From Labedella phragmitis (GTDB lineage Bacteria; Actinomycetota; Actinomycetes; Actinomycetales; Microbacteriaceae): DNA of 64,000 nt. A program made the translations under genes and the position numbers. The DNA lies in the NCBI RefSeq assembly GCF_004078635.1, contig NZ_RZNB01000001.1, positions 926,467 to 990,466 of the forward strand, in the 5' to 3' direction. How positions within the stretch are numbered: the first letter of the stretch is position 1; the number at the start of each line of letters is the position of its first letter. Shown one piece after another: positions 8,345-17,534 of this stretch. The notes under the pieces are model-generated. The model did no database searches and was not told where the DNA came from. It worked only from the letters and a program-made list of their open reading frames with translations.

Positions 8345-9459
8345 CGGGTCTCCTCCTTATCGGTGATCTGCAGGTCGTGGTCGAGGCGCACTTCGACGCC
8401 CCTCGCGGCGGACTCGTAGCACGCGTCGATGATGCGCGCGCGACCGAGGGCGAGAGACCCGTCGTGCGTCGCCCACGAGGACTCGTCCGCGACGTGCTCG
8501 AGGAACGTGTCGACGACGGCGGCGTGGCCACGCCCGGGGTCGGCCTCGACTCGGACGTCCGTCTCGGTCTCCGCCTGACCGGTGAACAGGGTGAGCTCGC
8601 CGACGGGCGCGTAGTCGACGACGCGCAGGTCCGCTCCGCCGTCCGTGCCGTAGAGCGTGATGCCGAACTCGTCGCCGGACGAGCGGAAGGCGGCCCAGCT
8701 CGTCTCGAGCACGAGCGATCCACCGCCCTCGAGGCGAAGGAGCACGCTCGCGAGGTCCTCGACCTCGTAGGCGGAGCCCACCTGCTGCTTGTCGGAGACG
8801 GCGCCGCCGAGGCCCCGCGGCCCGAGCTCCGAGTGGGTCACGGCGGACACGGCGAGGACGCGGGGCTCGCCGAAGAGGTGGAGTGCATAGTCGAGGACGT
8901 GCACGCCGAGGTCGATGAGCGGGCCGCCTCCCGCCATCTCGCGGTTGGTGAACCAGCTGCCGAGGGCGGGAATGCCCGAGCGGCGCAACCATGTGGCGCG
9001 CGCGTGGTACGGGCGACCGATCGTACCCTCGTCGATCGCGGCCTTGAGGGCCTCGACGTCGCCGCGACGGCGGTGGTTGAACGCGATCTCGAGGACCCGT
9101 CCGGCGGCTCGCGCGGCGGCGACCATGCCGTTCGCCTCCTGAGCCGTGCGGGCGATCGGCTTCTCGCACAACACGTGCAGGCCGGCCTCGAGAGCTCCGA
9201 TCGTGATCGGCGCGTGCAGGAACGTGGGGACGGCGACGCTCACGGCGTCGAGTCCGCCGGCGGCGACGAGGTCCTTCCAGTCCCCGTAGGCGTTCGGCAC
9301 GTTGAACTTCTGGGCGAGTTCGGCCCGCGGGCCCTCCTCCATGCCGGCGATCGCGACGAGTTCGACGCCCTCGAGGGCGTCGTACGCCTCCATGTGCTGC
9401 TGCCCGGCCCAGCCGAGCCCGACGACGCCGACGCGAAGCGGTGGTGAGTTCGTGGTCAT
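8341..9459 (-). CDS. Gfo/Idh/MocA family oxidoreductase
   Basis: A 372-residue NAD(P)-dependent sugar or inositol dehydrogenase. Rossmann fold: [17 protein letters not shown] at residues ~9-25; active-site lysine motif [15 protein letters not shown]-terminal domain with [20 protein letters not shown], which carries the Asp-x3-His pair expected of the catalytic centre. ATG 9459 is preceded by a strong ribosome site (AGGAGGA, 4 nt before). The gene lies 73 bp downstream of the ROK repressor and overlaps thuA, giving ROK-dehydrogenase-ThuA order. By analogy with ThuB-type enzymes it may oxidise a glycoside at C3; the substrate is not determinable. Confidence 0.88.
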   Translation of the reverse strand: MTTNSPPLRVGVVGLGWAGQQHMEAYDALEGVELVAIAGMEEGPRAELAQKFNVPNAYGDWKDLVAAGGLDAVSVAVPTFLHAPITIGALEAGLHVLCEKPIARTAQEANGMVAAARAAGRVLEIAFNHRRRGDVEALKAAIDEGTIGRPYHARATWLRRSGIPALGSWFTNREMAGGGPLIDLGVHVLDYALHLFGEPRVLAVSAVTHSELGPRGLGGAVSDKQQVGSAYEVEDLASVLLRLEGGGSLVLETSWAAFRSSGDEFGITLYGTDGGADLRVVDYAPVGELTLFTGQAETETDVRVEADPGRGHAAVVDTFLEHVADESSWATHDGSLALGRARIIDACYESAARGVEVRLDHDLQITDKEETR

Positions 9460-9532
9460 GTGTCCTCCTGATGTGGTTCTGGTCTGTTCCGGTCGGGTAC
9501 TGGTGATGCGGTCTCGAGGACCGGCGACGTCG

Positions 9533-10753
9533 TCAATCGGCACGGGCCGCCGCGGGCGTCGGGTCGGGCCCCACGGCGCTCCACGTCGACGATGCCGGCG
9601 ACAGGGCGTCCTGGATCACGAGGATCGCGGCGCCCGTGACGCCGGCCGTCTCGTCGGATCGGGACTCCACGATCGTGAGGTGCTGCGTGGCCAAGGGGAT
9701 CGAGCGCCGGTAGACCGTCTCGCGGATCCCGGCGATGAGCTGCTCGCCCGCTCGCGCGATGCTGCCGCCGATGACGATGACGGACGGATTGAGCAGGTTC
9801 ACGAGCGAAGCGAGGACCGCACCGATCTCGCGACCGGCCTGACGAACGAGGTCGAGGGCCTCGCGGTTGCCCTGCCGCACGAGCGAGACGACATCGGTGC
9901 TCGATTCGGCGGGCAGGCCCCGCTCGCGCAGGAGAGCGGCGATCGCCGGTCCGCTCGCGATGCCCTCGAGATCGCGATCATCGTCGGCCGCCCGCGCCGT
10001 ACCGGGATGCCACGGCACGTGGACGTGGCCGAGATCGCCGGCGGAACCCTGCGCGCCGCGCTGCAGCATGCCGCTCGACACGATGCCGGCGCCGATTCCG
10101 GTCGAGACCTTCACGAAGACGAGATCGTCCGCGTCCGGCCACACGGTCGCGTGCTCCCCGAGGGCGAGGATGTTGACGTCGTTGTCCACGAGGACGGGTA
10201 CATCGAAAGCGGCTCGGAGGCGGGCCGGGATGTCGAAGCGGTCCCAGCCGGGCATGATCGGCGGGTTGATGGGGCGTCCCGTCTCGTGCTCGACGGGTCC
10301 CGGGACGCCGACGCCCACGCCGATGAGGTCCGATTCCGGGCGGCCGCTCGCCGCGAGCAGTTCGAGACCCGTCTCCGTCGCCCAATCGAGCACGGGGCCG
10401 GGGCCCTCGGCGATGTCGATCGTCGCCGTGGTGTGATCGAGCAGGGTCCCAGCGAGGTCGGTGATCGCGACCGTGCCGTGGGTGGCTCCGAGGTCTATCG
10501 CGAGCACGACGCGCGAGGACGGGAGGAACGCGATGCGAGCGGGCGGGCGTCCGCCCGATGACGCCGCTTCTCCGGCAGGACCGACGAGTCCCATCCCGAT
10601 GAGCGTCTCGACTCGGCTCGAGACGGTCGAGCGGGAGAGCCCGGTGAGCTCGACGATCTCGGCCTTCGTGCGAGGAACCCCGTCGCGCAGGAGCTGCAGG
10701 AGTTCACCGACGCCGGAGGCCCGCGTCAACGCGGGGCGAGTGAACTCGACCAT
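9533..10753 (-). CDS. ROK family transcriptional repressor
   Basis: A 406-residue regulator: N-terminal winged helix (TKAEIVELTGLSRSTVSSRVETL) followed by a ROK sugar-kinase-like domain (VLAIDLGATHGTVAITDLAGTLL, IGVGVGVPGPVE, VLVDNDVNILALGEH, GIGAGIVSSGML, NLLNPSVIVIGGSI). In most ROK proteins a CxCGxxGCxE zinc cluster follows the GH motif; here the matching stretch is HVHVPWHPGTARAADDDRDLEG with no cysteines, so the zinc site seems lost. MVEF at 10753 is the likelier start over TTG/ATG options a few codons upstream. It heads the leftward operon and faces the rightward operon; it probably represses both by binding the 10797-10820 palindrome. Confidence 0.87.
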   Translation of the reverse strand: MVEFTRPALTRASGVGELLQLLRDGVPRTKAEIVELTGLSRSTVSSRVETLIGMGLVGPAGEAASSGGRPPARIAFLPSSRVVLAIDLGATHGTVAITDLAGTLLDHTTATIDIAEGPGPVLDWATETGLELLAASGRPESDLIGVGVGVPGPVEHETGRPINPPIMPGWDRFDIPARLRAAFDVPVLVDNDVNILALGEHATVWPDADDLVFVKVSTGIGAGIVSSGMLQRGAQGSAGDLGHVHVPWHPGTARAADDDRDLEGIASGPAIAALLRERGLPAESSTDVVSLVRQGNREALDLVRQAGREIGAVLASLVNLLNPSVIVIGGSIARAGEQLIAGIRETVYRRSIPLATQHLTIVESRSDETAGVTGAAILVIQDALSPASSTWSAVGPDPTPAAARAD

Positions 10754-10796
10754 GTTTTGAGTAAACCACACGCGACTAACGTGCGACCAGAGTCGA

Positions 10797-10820
10797 CTTT
10801 TGATTGACAGGCGTCAAAAG
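10797..10820. promoter_or_regulatory. Palindrome CTTTTGA-N10-TCAAAAG wrapping a -35 box
   Basis: Perfect 7-bp inverted repeat with a 10-bp spacer in the 138-bp gap between the ROK gene and the rightward sugar operon. The spacer contains a consensus -35 hexamer TTGACA (10804-10809) reading right; the best -10 is a weak CATGTT at 10828-10833. A related TTTTGA half-site lies at 10755-10760 at the ROK start codon. The layout suits repression of the rightward operon by the divergent ROK protein. Binding is inferred. Confidence 0.6.
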
Positions 10821-10891
10821 CTCATGGCATGTTGGGGTCAGGGCACCGGTGCGCCCGCATCGACGCGAACATCCGATCACGAGGAGAACGA

Positions 10892-11653
10892 GTGACCTCC
10901 CCCAGCATTTCCGTCCAGCTCTACACGGTGCGCGAGCAAGCGGCCGAGGACCTCGGCACCACCCTCCAGCGCATCGCCGACCTCGGGTACGGGCTCATCG
11001 AGCCCTACGGTTTCGTGGGCTTCGGTCCAGCCTTGGGTGAGGCGCTCCGCGCTTCCGGCCTCCGCGCACCGACGACTCACCAGGGGTTCATCGGCCGGGG
11101 GGAGGCCGAGCTCGACGAGGTCTTCTCGAAGGCGGCAGCGCTCGGCATCGAGACCGTCATCGATCCCCATGTCCCCGCGGAGAAATGGCAGACGGCGGAT
11201 GACGTCCGTGCGACGGCCGAGGCTCTGAACGCCGCATCCTCGGTCGCCGCCCGGCACGGCGTCCGCGTCGGCTACCACAACCACGCCCACGAGATCGAAG
11301 CGAAGATCGACGGCGAGACGGCCATCGAGTTCTTCGCCGCTCTGCTCGACGACGCCGTCGTCCTCGAGATCGACACCTACTGGGTCGTCGTCGGCGGGGA
11401 GGACCCGGTCGCTCTGCTCGGTCGCCTCGGAGATCGCGTCGTCGCGATCCACGTGAAGGACGGCTCGGGAGGAACCGACGTGAAGGAGCAGGTCGCCGTG
11501 GGTTCGGGTCGACTGCCGATCGCCGAGATCGTGGCAGCTGCGCCGAACGCCCTCCACGTCGTCGAACTCGACGACTCGCACGGCGACCGGTTCGAGGCGA
11601 TCGCCGAGAGCCTCGCCTTCCTCACCGCCCTCGCCGAGGGAGACGCCGAATGA
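10892..11653 (+). CDS. Sugar phosphate isomerase/epimerase family protein
   Basis: A 253-residue TIM-barrel protein of the xylose-isomerase/AP-endonuclease-2 family. The start VTSPSISVQLYTVREQAAED is a GTG with AGGAGA upstream; a 21-residue longer frame is unlikely. Typical strand ends are present: GLIEPYGF, GYHNHAHEIE (metal-binding His and Glu), LEIDTYWVVVGG and VVAIHVKDG. Family members isomerise, epimerise or, as shown for some glycoside-degrading relatives, cleave 3-keto-glycosides. First gene of the rightward operon; its stop overlaps the next start (ATGA). Confidence 0.86.
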   Translation: MTSPSISVQLYTVREQAAEDLGTTLQRIADLGYGLIEPYGFVGFGPALGEALRASGLRAPTTHQGFIGRGEAELDEVFSKAAALGIETVIDPHVPAEKWQTADDVRATAEALNAASSVAARHGVRVGYHNHAHEIEAKIDGETAIEFFAALLDDAVVLEIDTYWVVVGGEDPVALLGRLGDRVVAIHVKDGSGGTDVKEQVAVGSGRLPIAEIVAAAPNALHVVELDDSHGDRFEAIAESLAFLTALAEGDAE

Positions 11654-12747
11654 GCGCGGGTCCCGTCGGCGTCGGCATCATCGGCGCCGGAGTCATCAGC
11701 ACGCAGTACCTCGAGAACCTGACGGTCTTCCCCGACGTGGAGGTCCGCTTCATCGCCGACCTCGACCTCGAGCGGGCGACAGCGCAGGCCGCGGCTTTCG
11801 GCGTCCCGGGTTCGGGAACGGTCGACGAACTCCTCGCGGACGACGGCATCGAGATCGTCGTGAACCTCACGATCCCGCGTGTCCACGTCGAGGTCGCCAT
11901 GCAGGTCCTGCGGGCAGGCAAGAACGTCTGGAGCGAGAAGCCCTTCGCGCTCGAGCGCGAGAGCGGCCGCGCGCTGCTCGAAGCCGCCCAAGCCGCCGGG
12001 CTGCGGGTCGCGACGGCGCCCGACACCTTCCTCGGGGCCGGGATCCAGTCGTCCCGTCGCCTCGTCGAGTCGGGAGCGATCGGTACGCCGCTCACCGCGC
12101 TCACGCTCATGCAGAGCCCCGGCCCCGAGTCGTGGCACCCGAACCCCGACTTCCTGTTCCAGGAGGGCGCCGGGCCGCTCTTCGACATCGGCCCGTACTA
12201 CATCACGGCCCTCGTGCAGTTCTTCGGTCCCGTGAAGCGGGTGTCGGCCGTCACGTCGAAGGCCAAGGAGACACGGACGATCGGCTCCGGCCCGCGGGCC
12301 GGCGAGACGTTCGAGGTGACCGTGCCGACCCACGTCGCCGCGTTGCTCGAGTTCGAGAGCGGTCAGACGGCGCAATCCGTCTACAGCTTCGACTCCAAGC
12401 TCAAGCGCACGCAGTTCGAGGTCGCGGGAGTCGACGGCACGCTCACCGTTCCTGACCCCAACACCTTCGACGGCGACCTCGTGGTCCAGGGCGACGAGCC
12501 CGAGCCGCACACGGTACCGGCGACGGGCTCGACCTTCTCGCGCGGCACGGGTGTCGTCGAGCTCGCTCGGGCGATTCGCGCCGGTGTTCCGGAGCGGGCA
12601 TCGGGCGAACTCGCGTTCCACGTCCTCGACGTCATGCAGTCGACCATCGAGGCGGGCTCGAGCGGTCGACCCGTCGACGTCGGGAGCACGGTCGCGATCG
12701 TGCCGCCGCTCCCCGAGGACTGGGACCCGTCGGAGAGGACGCTCTGA
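11650..12747 (+). CDS. Gfo/Idh/MocA family oxidoreductase
   Basis: A 365-residue dehydrogenase. NAD-binding motif VGIIGAGVISTQYLENL; WSEKPFALERESGRALL carries the catalytic lysine; the C-terminal domain includes GAGPLFDIGPYYITALVQFFG, in which the position usually held by histidine after the conserved aspartate is tyrosine (DIGPYY), a variant seen in one branch of the family. Translationally coupled to the isomerase upstream by ATGA and 2 bp from the next dehydrogenase. Probably acts on the same sugar as its neighbours; substrate unknown. Confidence 0.87.
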   Translation: MSAGPVGVGIIGAGVISTQYLENLTVFPDVEVRFIADLDLERATAQAAAFGVPGSGTVDELLADDGIEIVVNLTIPRVHVEVAMQVLRAGKNVWSEKPFALERESGRALLEAAQAAGLRVATAPDTFLGAGIQSSRRLVESGAIGTPLTALTLMQSPGPESWHPNPDFLFQEGAGPLFDIGPYYITALVQFFGPVKRVSAVTSKAKETRTIGSGPRAGETFEVTVPTHVAALLEFESGQTAQSVYSFDSKLKRTQFEVAGVDGTLTVPDPNTFDGDLVVQGDEPEPHTVPATGSTFSRGTGVVELARAIRAGVPERASGELAFHVLDVMQSTIEAGSSGRPVDVGSTVAIVPPLPEDWDPSERTL

Positions 12748-12749
12748 CC

Positions 12750-13844
12750 GTGGCTTTCGCGACGGGACTCGGGATCGGCATCGTCGGTGGCGGATTCATG
12801 GCGGACGTCCACTCGCGCGCCGCCCGATCGGCGGGTGCCCGACTCGTCGGCCTGTCGTCGTCGTCGGCCGCTCGCGCAGCGGACGCGGCGGACCGGCTCG
12901 GCATCGAGCGCGGCTACGCGTCGATCGATGCGCTTCTCGATGACCCCCTCGTCGACGTCGTGCACGTGTGCACGCCGAACGCCCTGCACGCCGACCAGGC
13001 GGAACGCGTCATAGCAGAGGGCAAGCACGTGGTGTGCGAGAAGCCTCTCGCGACCACGATCGCCGATGCGACGAGCCTGACGGAGGCCGCGGCGTCCGCT
13101 GGGGTCGTCGCGAGCGTGCCGTTCGTGTACCGCTTCCACCCGATGGTGCGGGAGGCGCGAGCCCGCGTCGCCGACGGTCGGAGCGGCCGTCTGCTGACGT
13201 TCGCCGCGTCGTACCTGCAGGACTGGCTGCTCGAGCAGACCGACGACAACTGGCGCGTCGATTCGGCGACGGGTGGCCGGTCGCGCGCGTTCGCCGACAT
13301 CGGATCGCACCTCGTCGACCTCGTCGAATTCGTCACGGGGGACAGGGTCACACGGGTCGCTGCGAACACGCGGACCTTCTTCTCGGAGCGTGCGCAGCAC
13401 AGCGCCGTCACGACCGAGGACGCTGTCGCGGCGACCGTCGAGACCGCGTCGGGCGCGATCGGCACGGTCCTCGTGTCGCAAGTCGCTCCCGGACGGAAGA
13501 ACCGCCTCCACGTCGAGATCGCTGGAGCGGCGGAGTCGCTCGTCTTCGACCAGGAGCAGCCGGAGACGCTGTGGCTCGGTCGCCGGGTCGGGACGACGGT
13601 GGTGCCGCGGGACGCCGACCAGCTCTCGCCCGACGCCGCTCGCCTCGTCACGGTTCCGTCGGGTCACGCGCAGGGCTACCAGGACGCGTTCAACGCGTTC
13701 GTCGCCGACTCGTACGCGGCCGTCCGGGGCGAGCAGCGCGACGGGCTCCCGGTCTTCTCCGACGGGCTCCGCGCCGCGGTGGTGACGGAAGCCGTCCTCG
13801 ACGCCGCCGACGCCGGCACCTGGATCGACGTCCCCCTGCCCTGA
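12750..13844 (+). CDS. Gfo/Idh/MocA family oxidoreductase
   Basis: A 364-residue dehydrogenase, the third of this family in the locus. Begins with GTG at 12750 (VAFATGLGIGIVGGGFMADV), 2 bp after the previous stop. VVCEKPLATTIADAT holds the active-site lysine and RAFADIGSHLVDLVEFVTG gives the D-x3-H pair, so unlike its upstream neighbour the standard catalytic residues are present. Two non-identical dehydrogenases in one operon suggest successive oxidation/reduction steps, for example oxidation to a 3-keto sugar and reduction after cleavage. That pathway is inference. Confidence 0.87.
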   Translation: MAFATGLGIGIVGGGFMADVHSRAARSAGARLVGLSSSSAARAADAADRLGIERGYASIDALLDDPLVDVVHVCTPNALHADQAERVIAEGKHVVCEKPLATTIADATSLTEAAASAGVVASVPFVYRFHPMVREARARVADGRSGRLLTFAASYLQDWLLEQTDDNWRVDSATGGRSRAFADIGSHLVDLVEFVTGDRVTRVAANTRTFFSERAQHSAVTTEDAVAATVETASGAIGTVLVSQVAPGRKNRLHVEIAGAAESLVFDQEQPETLWLGRRVGTTVVPRDADQLSPDAARLVTVPSGHAQGYQDAFNAFVADSYAAVRGEQRDGLPVFSDGLRAAVVTEAVLDAADAGTWIDVPLP

Positions 13845-13903
13845 TCGGGCACTTGCCCCGCTCGGCCCCGCCGGGCCGGCTCGTACTCACCGAGGAGATC
13901 ACC

Positions 13904-14917
13904 ATGACCGAGTCCGCCCATCCCGTCACTCTGTTCACCGGGCAGTGGGCCGACCTGCCGTTCGAGGAGGTCGCTCGCCTCGCCTCCGAGTGGGGCTACG
14001 ACGGTCTCGAGATCGCCGCCTCCGGCGACCATCTCGACCTCGAGCGCGCGGACGAGGACGATGCCTACCTGACGAGTCGGCTCGAGATCCTCGACCGATA
14101 CGGACTCAAGGTCTGGGCGATCTCGAACCACCTCGGCGGCCAGGCCGTCTGCGACGATCCGATCGACTTCCGACACCAGGCGATCCTCCGCCCCTACATC
14201 TGGGGCGACGGCGACGCCGAGGGCGTCCGGCAGCGCGCGGCCGAGGACATGAAGCGGTCGGCACGCGTGGCCCGGAAGCTCGGTGTCGACACGGTCGTGG
14301 GCTTCACGGGGTCGAAGATCTGGCCGTACGTCGCGATGTTCCCTCCCGTCGGCGCCGATGTCATCGACGCGGGCTACGAGGACTTCGCGAACCGCTGGAA
14401 CCCGATCCTCGACGTCTTCGACGCCGAGGGAGTGCGCTTCGCCCACGAGGTGCACCCGTCGGAGATCGCCTACGACCACTGGACGAGCGTCCGCACTCTC
14501 GAGGCCATCGGCCGCCGTGAGGCGTTCGGCTTCAACTGGGACCCGTCGCACATGATGTGGCAGGGAGTCGACACCGTTGGCTTCATCTGGGACTTCCAGG
14601 ACCGGATCTACCACGTCGACTGCAAGGACACCCGCCTCCGGCCGAACACGGGTCGGCCCGGGATCCTCGGCTCCCACCTGCCGTGGGGCGACCCGCGGCG
14701 CGGCTGGGACTTCGTCTCGACGGGGCACGGCGACGTGCCGTGGGAGGACGCCTTCCGGGCCCTCGACGCGATCGGCTACGACGGCCCGATCTCGATCGAG
14801 TGGGAGGACGCCGGGATGGATCGCGTCCACGGCGCGAAGGAGGCCGTCGGCTACATCCGCTCGCTGCTCTGGAAACGCCCCGACGCCTCGTTCGACGCGG
14901 CGTTCAGCAACCAGTAG
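13904..14917 (+). CDS. Sugar phosphate isomerase/epimerase family protein
   Basis: A 337-residue TIM-barrel protein, longer than the first copy in the operon. The start MTESAHPVTLFTGQWADLPF follows GAGGAGATCACC. Metal-ligand-bearing motifs: FAHEVHPSEIAYD, FNWDPSHMMWQGVD, YHVDCKDTRLRP and ISIEWEDAGMD; the tail is LLWKRPDASFDAAFSNQ. This subgroup commonly accompanies Gfo/Idh/MocA genes in polyol and keto-glycoside degradation. It closes the operon 60 bp after the last dehydrogenase. Whether it isomerises or cleaves a C-O bond cannot be decided from sequence. Confidence 0.86.
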   Translation: MTESAHPVTLFTGQWADLPFEEVARLASEWGYDGLEIAASGDHLDLERADEDDAYLTSRLEILDRYGLKVWAISNHLGGQAVCDDPIDFRHQAILRPYIWGDGDAEGVRQRAAEDMKRSARVARKLGVDTVVGFTGSKIWPYVAMFPPVGADVIDAGYEDFANRWNPILDVFDAEGVRFAHEVHPSEIAYDHWTSVRTLEAIGRREAFGFNWDPSHMMWQGVDTVGFIWDFQDRIYHVDCKDTRLRPNTGRPGILGSHLPWGDPRRGWDFVSTGHGDVPWEDAFRALDAIGYDGPISIEWEDAGMDRVHGAKEAVGYIRSLLWKRPDASFDAAFSNQ

Positions 14918-15015
14918 GCGGGTCCACCCGGCGCGTGCCCGCGTGCGCGTGGCGTGCTCGACGCGATGGTGCAGCGCTCGCGACGGCGGGCGATGCCGGG
15001 TGAGCGAGCGAGGGG

Positions 15016-15855
15016 TCAGCCGAGAGGGACGGTGCCGTGCGGCGTCTCGACGTGCAGGGTGACCTCGTGCGCCTCCGGCCACCGGTCCATCTCGCTCGTC
15101 GGTTCCTCGCCGTCGTCGGTCACTTCGACAACCTCGAGGGAGGCGAGGCGGCCCTCGCCGATCGCGAGGGTCACGACGTACAGGGTTCCGTCGGGCGCGG
15201 CGAAGCGCGCAGTGACGGGGAAGGCCGCGTTGCCGGGCACCGCGAGAGGTGCGTCGTCGGCGACGACGAACTGCACGAAGGAGGGCGACTGGAAGCGTTC
15301 GTCCGTGAAGGTTCGCTCGCGCGCGGTCTCGAGCTGGGCGCGAAGCTCCGGCGCACCGAATGCGTCCGTGCGCGCGAGGAGGGCTGACGTCAGGACGCGG
15401 ACCGGATCCGGGAGCATCCGGTCCTCCCACCCGAGCGCCTCCGGATCCGGCACCGCCCTGAGACTCCACGCACGATCGGCGAGGAAGGTCGCCGCGGCGA
15501 AGGCGACGGAGGTCGCCGCGATCACCGCTCTCGGCCGGCGGATGCCCATCCGCACCAGTCCGCGCTGCATGCGGGCGTCGACGGCCTCTCCCGCTTCCGC
15601 GAGACCGAGAACGGTCCCGGTGGCGCCGACGGTCGTGCCGACGCGGGCCTCGAGCGAGGCGAACTCCGAGCGCGCGGCCATCCACGTCATCGCTCCCGTG
15701 ACGGCCGCGAGCGCCGTTCTGTAGGCCGCGCGCCGACCCGGGGTCAGCGCCGCCGGATCGATGAGGGACAGCGCGCCGAGTGCGACGGAGGACACGACAC
15801 CGAATTCGGTGCTGTGAGGGTCGCCGAGCCGGCGGAGAGAATCGCGGAGGTCCAC
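15016..15855 (-). CDS. Hypothetical protein with N-terminal hydrophobic segments
   Basis: Not recognised. 279 residues; the N-terminal half contains hydrophobic, alanine-rich stretches (residues ~20-65 and VIAATSVAFAAATFLADRAW near 110-130) that may be membrane helices. The C-terminal half is soluble-looking, with PSFVQFVVADDAPLAVPG and repeated beta-like strands ending at VPLG. It starts 41 bp after the APC permease stop on the same strand, so both could share a transcript. Amino-acid composition and frame quality support a real gene. Confidence 0.7.
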   Translation of the reverse strand: MDLRDSLRRLGDPHSTEFGVVSSVALGALSLIDPAALTPGRRAAYRTALAAVTGAMTWMAARSEFASLEARVGTTVGATGTVLGLAEAGEAVDARMQRGLVRMGIRRPRAVIAATSVAFAAATFLADRAWSLRAVPDPEALGWEDRMLPDPVRVLTSALLARTDAFGAPELRAQLETARERTFTDERFQSPSFVQFVVADDAPLAVPGNAAFPVTARFAAPDGTLYVVTLAIGEGRLASLEVVEVTDDGEEPTSEMDRWPEAHEVTLHVETPHGTVPLG

Positions 15856-15896
15856 GCGTCGAGCCTAACCGCGCCGCGCCGGGGACTCGGCGGCGC

Positions 15897-17384
15897 TCAC
15901 GACGCCTCGGCCTGCGCGAGTCGCGAGTGCCGACGCCCGTACAGGAGGTAGACCGCCGCGCCGATCACGAGCCACACGAGGAACCGCACCCAGGTGAGGG
16001 TCGTCAGGTTGAGCATGAGCCACAGACACAGGGCTGCCGAGATGGTCGGGAGCACGGGGGACCAGGGCATCCGGTAGGCGATATCGCGGTTCGGGTACTT
16101 CTTCCGGAGCACGATGACCGAGATGCTCACGAGGACGAAGGCCGAGAGCGTTCCGATGTTGATCATCTCCTCGAGGATCCCCACGTCGGTGAGTCCCGCG
16201 AGCAGCGCGACGACGGCGCCGGCCCCGATCTGCAGGCGGACCGGTGTGTGCCGCGTCGCGGAGGTCTTGCTCCACGAACGCGGCAGCAGTCCGTCGCGAC
16301 TCATCGAGAAGAGGATGCGCGCGAGGCCGAGCAGGAGCACCATGATGACGGTCGTGAGCCCGAGCAGGATACTGACGGAGATGACCTGGGCGGCCCAGTC
16401 AGCACCCACCGCGACGAAGGCCGTGGCGAGCGACGGGTCCTCGGCCTCGGCGAGTACCGTGTACGGCACCATGCCCGTGAGGACGATGCTCACCCCGATG
16501 TAGAGGACCGTGACGATCCCGAGGCCGAGGAAGATGCCGAGCGGGAGGTTCCGGCGCGGATTCTTGACCTCCTCGGCACTCGTGGCCACGACGTCGAAGC
16601 CGATGAAGGCGAAGAACACGATCGACGCGCCGGCGAGAAGCCCGAAGACGCCGTAGGTCGCCGGAGCGGCTCCCGACAGGAACGAGAAGAGCGATTGGGC
16701 CCAGACGTCCGAGCCGCCGCCCTCCGTGGGCTGCGCCGGCGGGATGAACGGGGAGAAGTTCTCCGGCCGCACGAAGAACGCGCCGACGACGATCACGAAG
16801 AGGACCGTCGCGACCTTGATGACGGTGAAGACGGAGCTGACCCGGGCGGAGAGCTTGGTGCCGAGGGCGAGCAGCGTCGTGAAGATCGCGACGATCACGA
16901 ACGCGCCCCAGTTGACGTCGAGTCCGAGGACCGGGATCTCCGGAGGGATGTTCCAGCCCCAGATCCGGAAGACCTGGTCGAGGTAGACGCCCCAGTAGCT
17001 CGCGATGACCGCAGCGGCCGTGAGCATCTCGAGGATGAGGTCCCAGCCGATGATCCATGCGAGCCCCTCGCCGAGGGTCGCGTACGTGAACGTGTAGGCG
17101 GACCCCGCGACGGGGACGGAGGACGCGAATTCGGCGTACGCCATGATCGCGAGCGCGCATGTCACGGCGGCGAGGACGAACCCGATCGAGATGGAGGGAC
17201 CGGCATAGTTCGCTGCGGCGTTCGCCCCCACCGAGAAGATGCCGGCTCCCACGGCCACGGCCACGCCCATGATGGCGAGGTCCCACCACGTCAACGAGCG
17301 CGTGAGGGTGCGTCCCTCGGATCGGGAGTCGGCGATCGACGCCTCGATGCTCTTCGTGCGGGCGAGGCTGGAGAGGAAACCCAT
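15897..17384 (-). CDS. APC family amino acid permease
   Basis: A 495-residue transporter of the APC superfamily, closest in feel to cationic amino acid/YfnA-type permeases. Helix 1 GVAVAVGAGIFSVGANAAAN holds the substrate-binding G-A-G-I-F break; later PSISIGFVLAAV, GSAYTFTYATLGEGLAWIIG, FFAFIGFDVVATSAEEVKNP (helix 6 and conserved loop) and the RILFSMSRDGLLP motif are all typical. About 12 helices. ATG 17384 has AAGGAG upstream; a longer frame adds 42 residues of low quality. Followed by the hypothetical gene at 15016. Substrate unknown. Confidence 0.88.
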   Translation of the reverse strand: MGFLSSLARTKSIEASIADSRSEGRTLTRSLTWWDLAIMGVAVAVGAGIFSVGANAAANYAGPSISIGFVLAAVTCALAIMAYAEFASSVPVAGSAYTFTYATLGEGLAWIIGWDLILEMLTAAAVIASYWGVYLDQVFRIWGWNIPPEIPVLGLDVNWGAFVIVAIFTTLLALGTKLSARVSSVFTVIKVATVLFVIVVGAFFVRPENFSPFIPPAQPTEGGGSDVWAQSLFSFLSGAAPATYGVFGLLAGASIVFFAFIGFDVVATSAEEVKNPRRNLPLGIFLGLGIVTVLYIGVSIVLTGMVPYTVLAEAEDPSLATAFVAVGADWAAQVISVSILLGLTTVIMVLLLGLARILFSMSRDGLLPRSWSKTSATRHTPVRLQIGAGAVVALLAGLTDVGILEEMINIGTLSAFVLVSISVIVLRKKYPNRDIAYRMPWSPVLPTISAALCLWLMLNLTTLTWVRFLVWLVIGAAVYLLYGRRHSRLAQAEAS

Positions 17385-17534
17385 GGTGGTGCTCCTTCGG
17401 CGAAGGTGGGGTGGAGAAGGTGGCGGGCGGACGCTCCATTCTCGCGGCTCGTCACGCGTCAGGACACTCCACTCCTCATCGGCCGCGGACGCCACCCATA
17501 GGTCGCGCATAGGTCGATGTCGATAATGAGGAGC

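Noticed and set aside
15780..17501. 573-codon plus-strand frame opposite the APC permease
   Set aside because: Highly charged repetitive composition (Arg/Glu/Asp) typical of antisense shadows; the permease frame shows conserved transport motifs.
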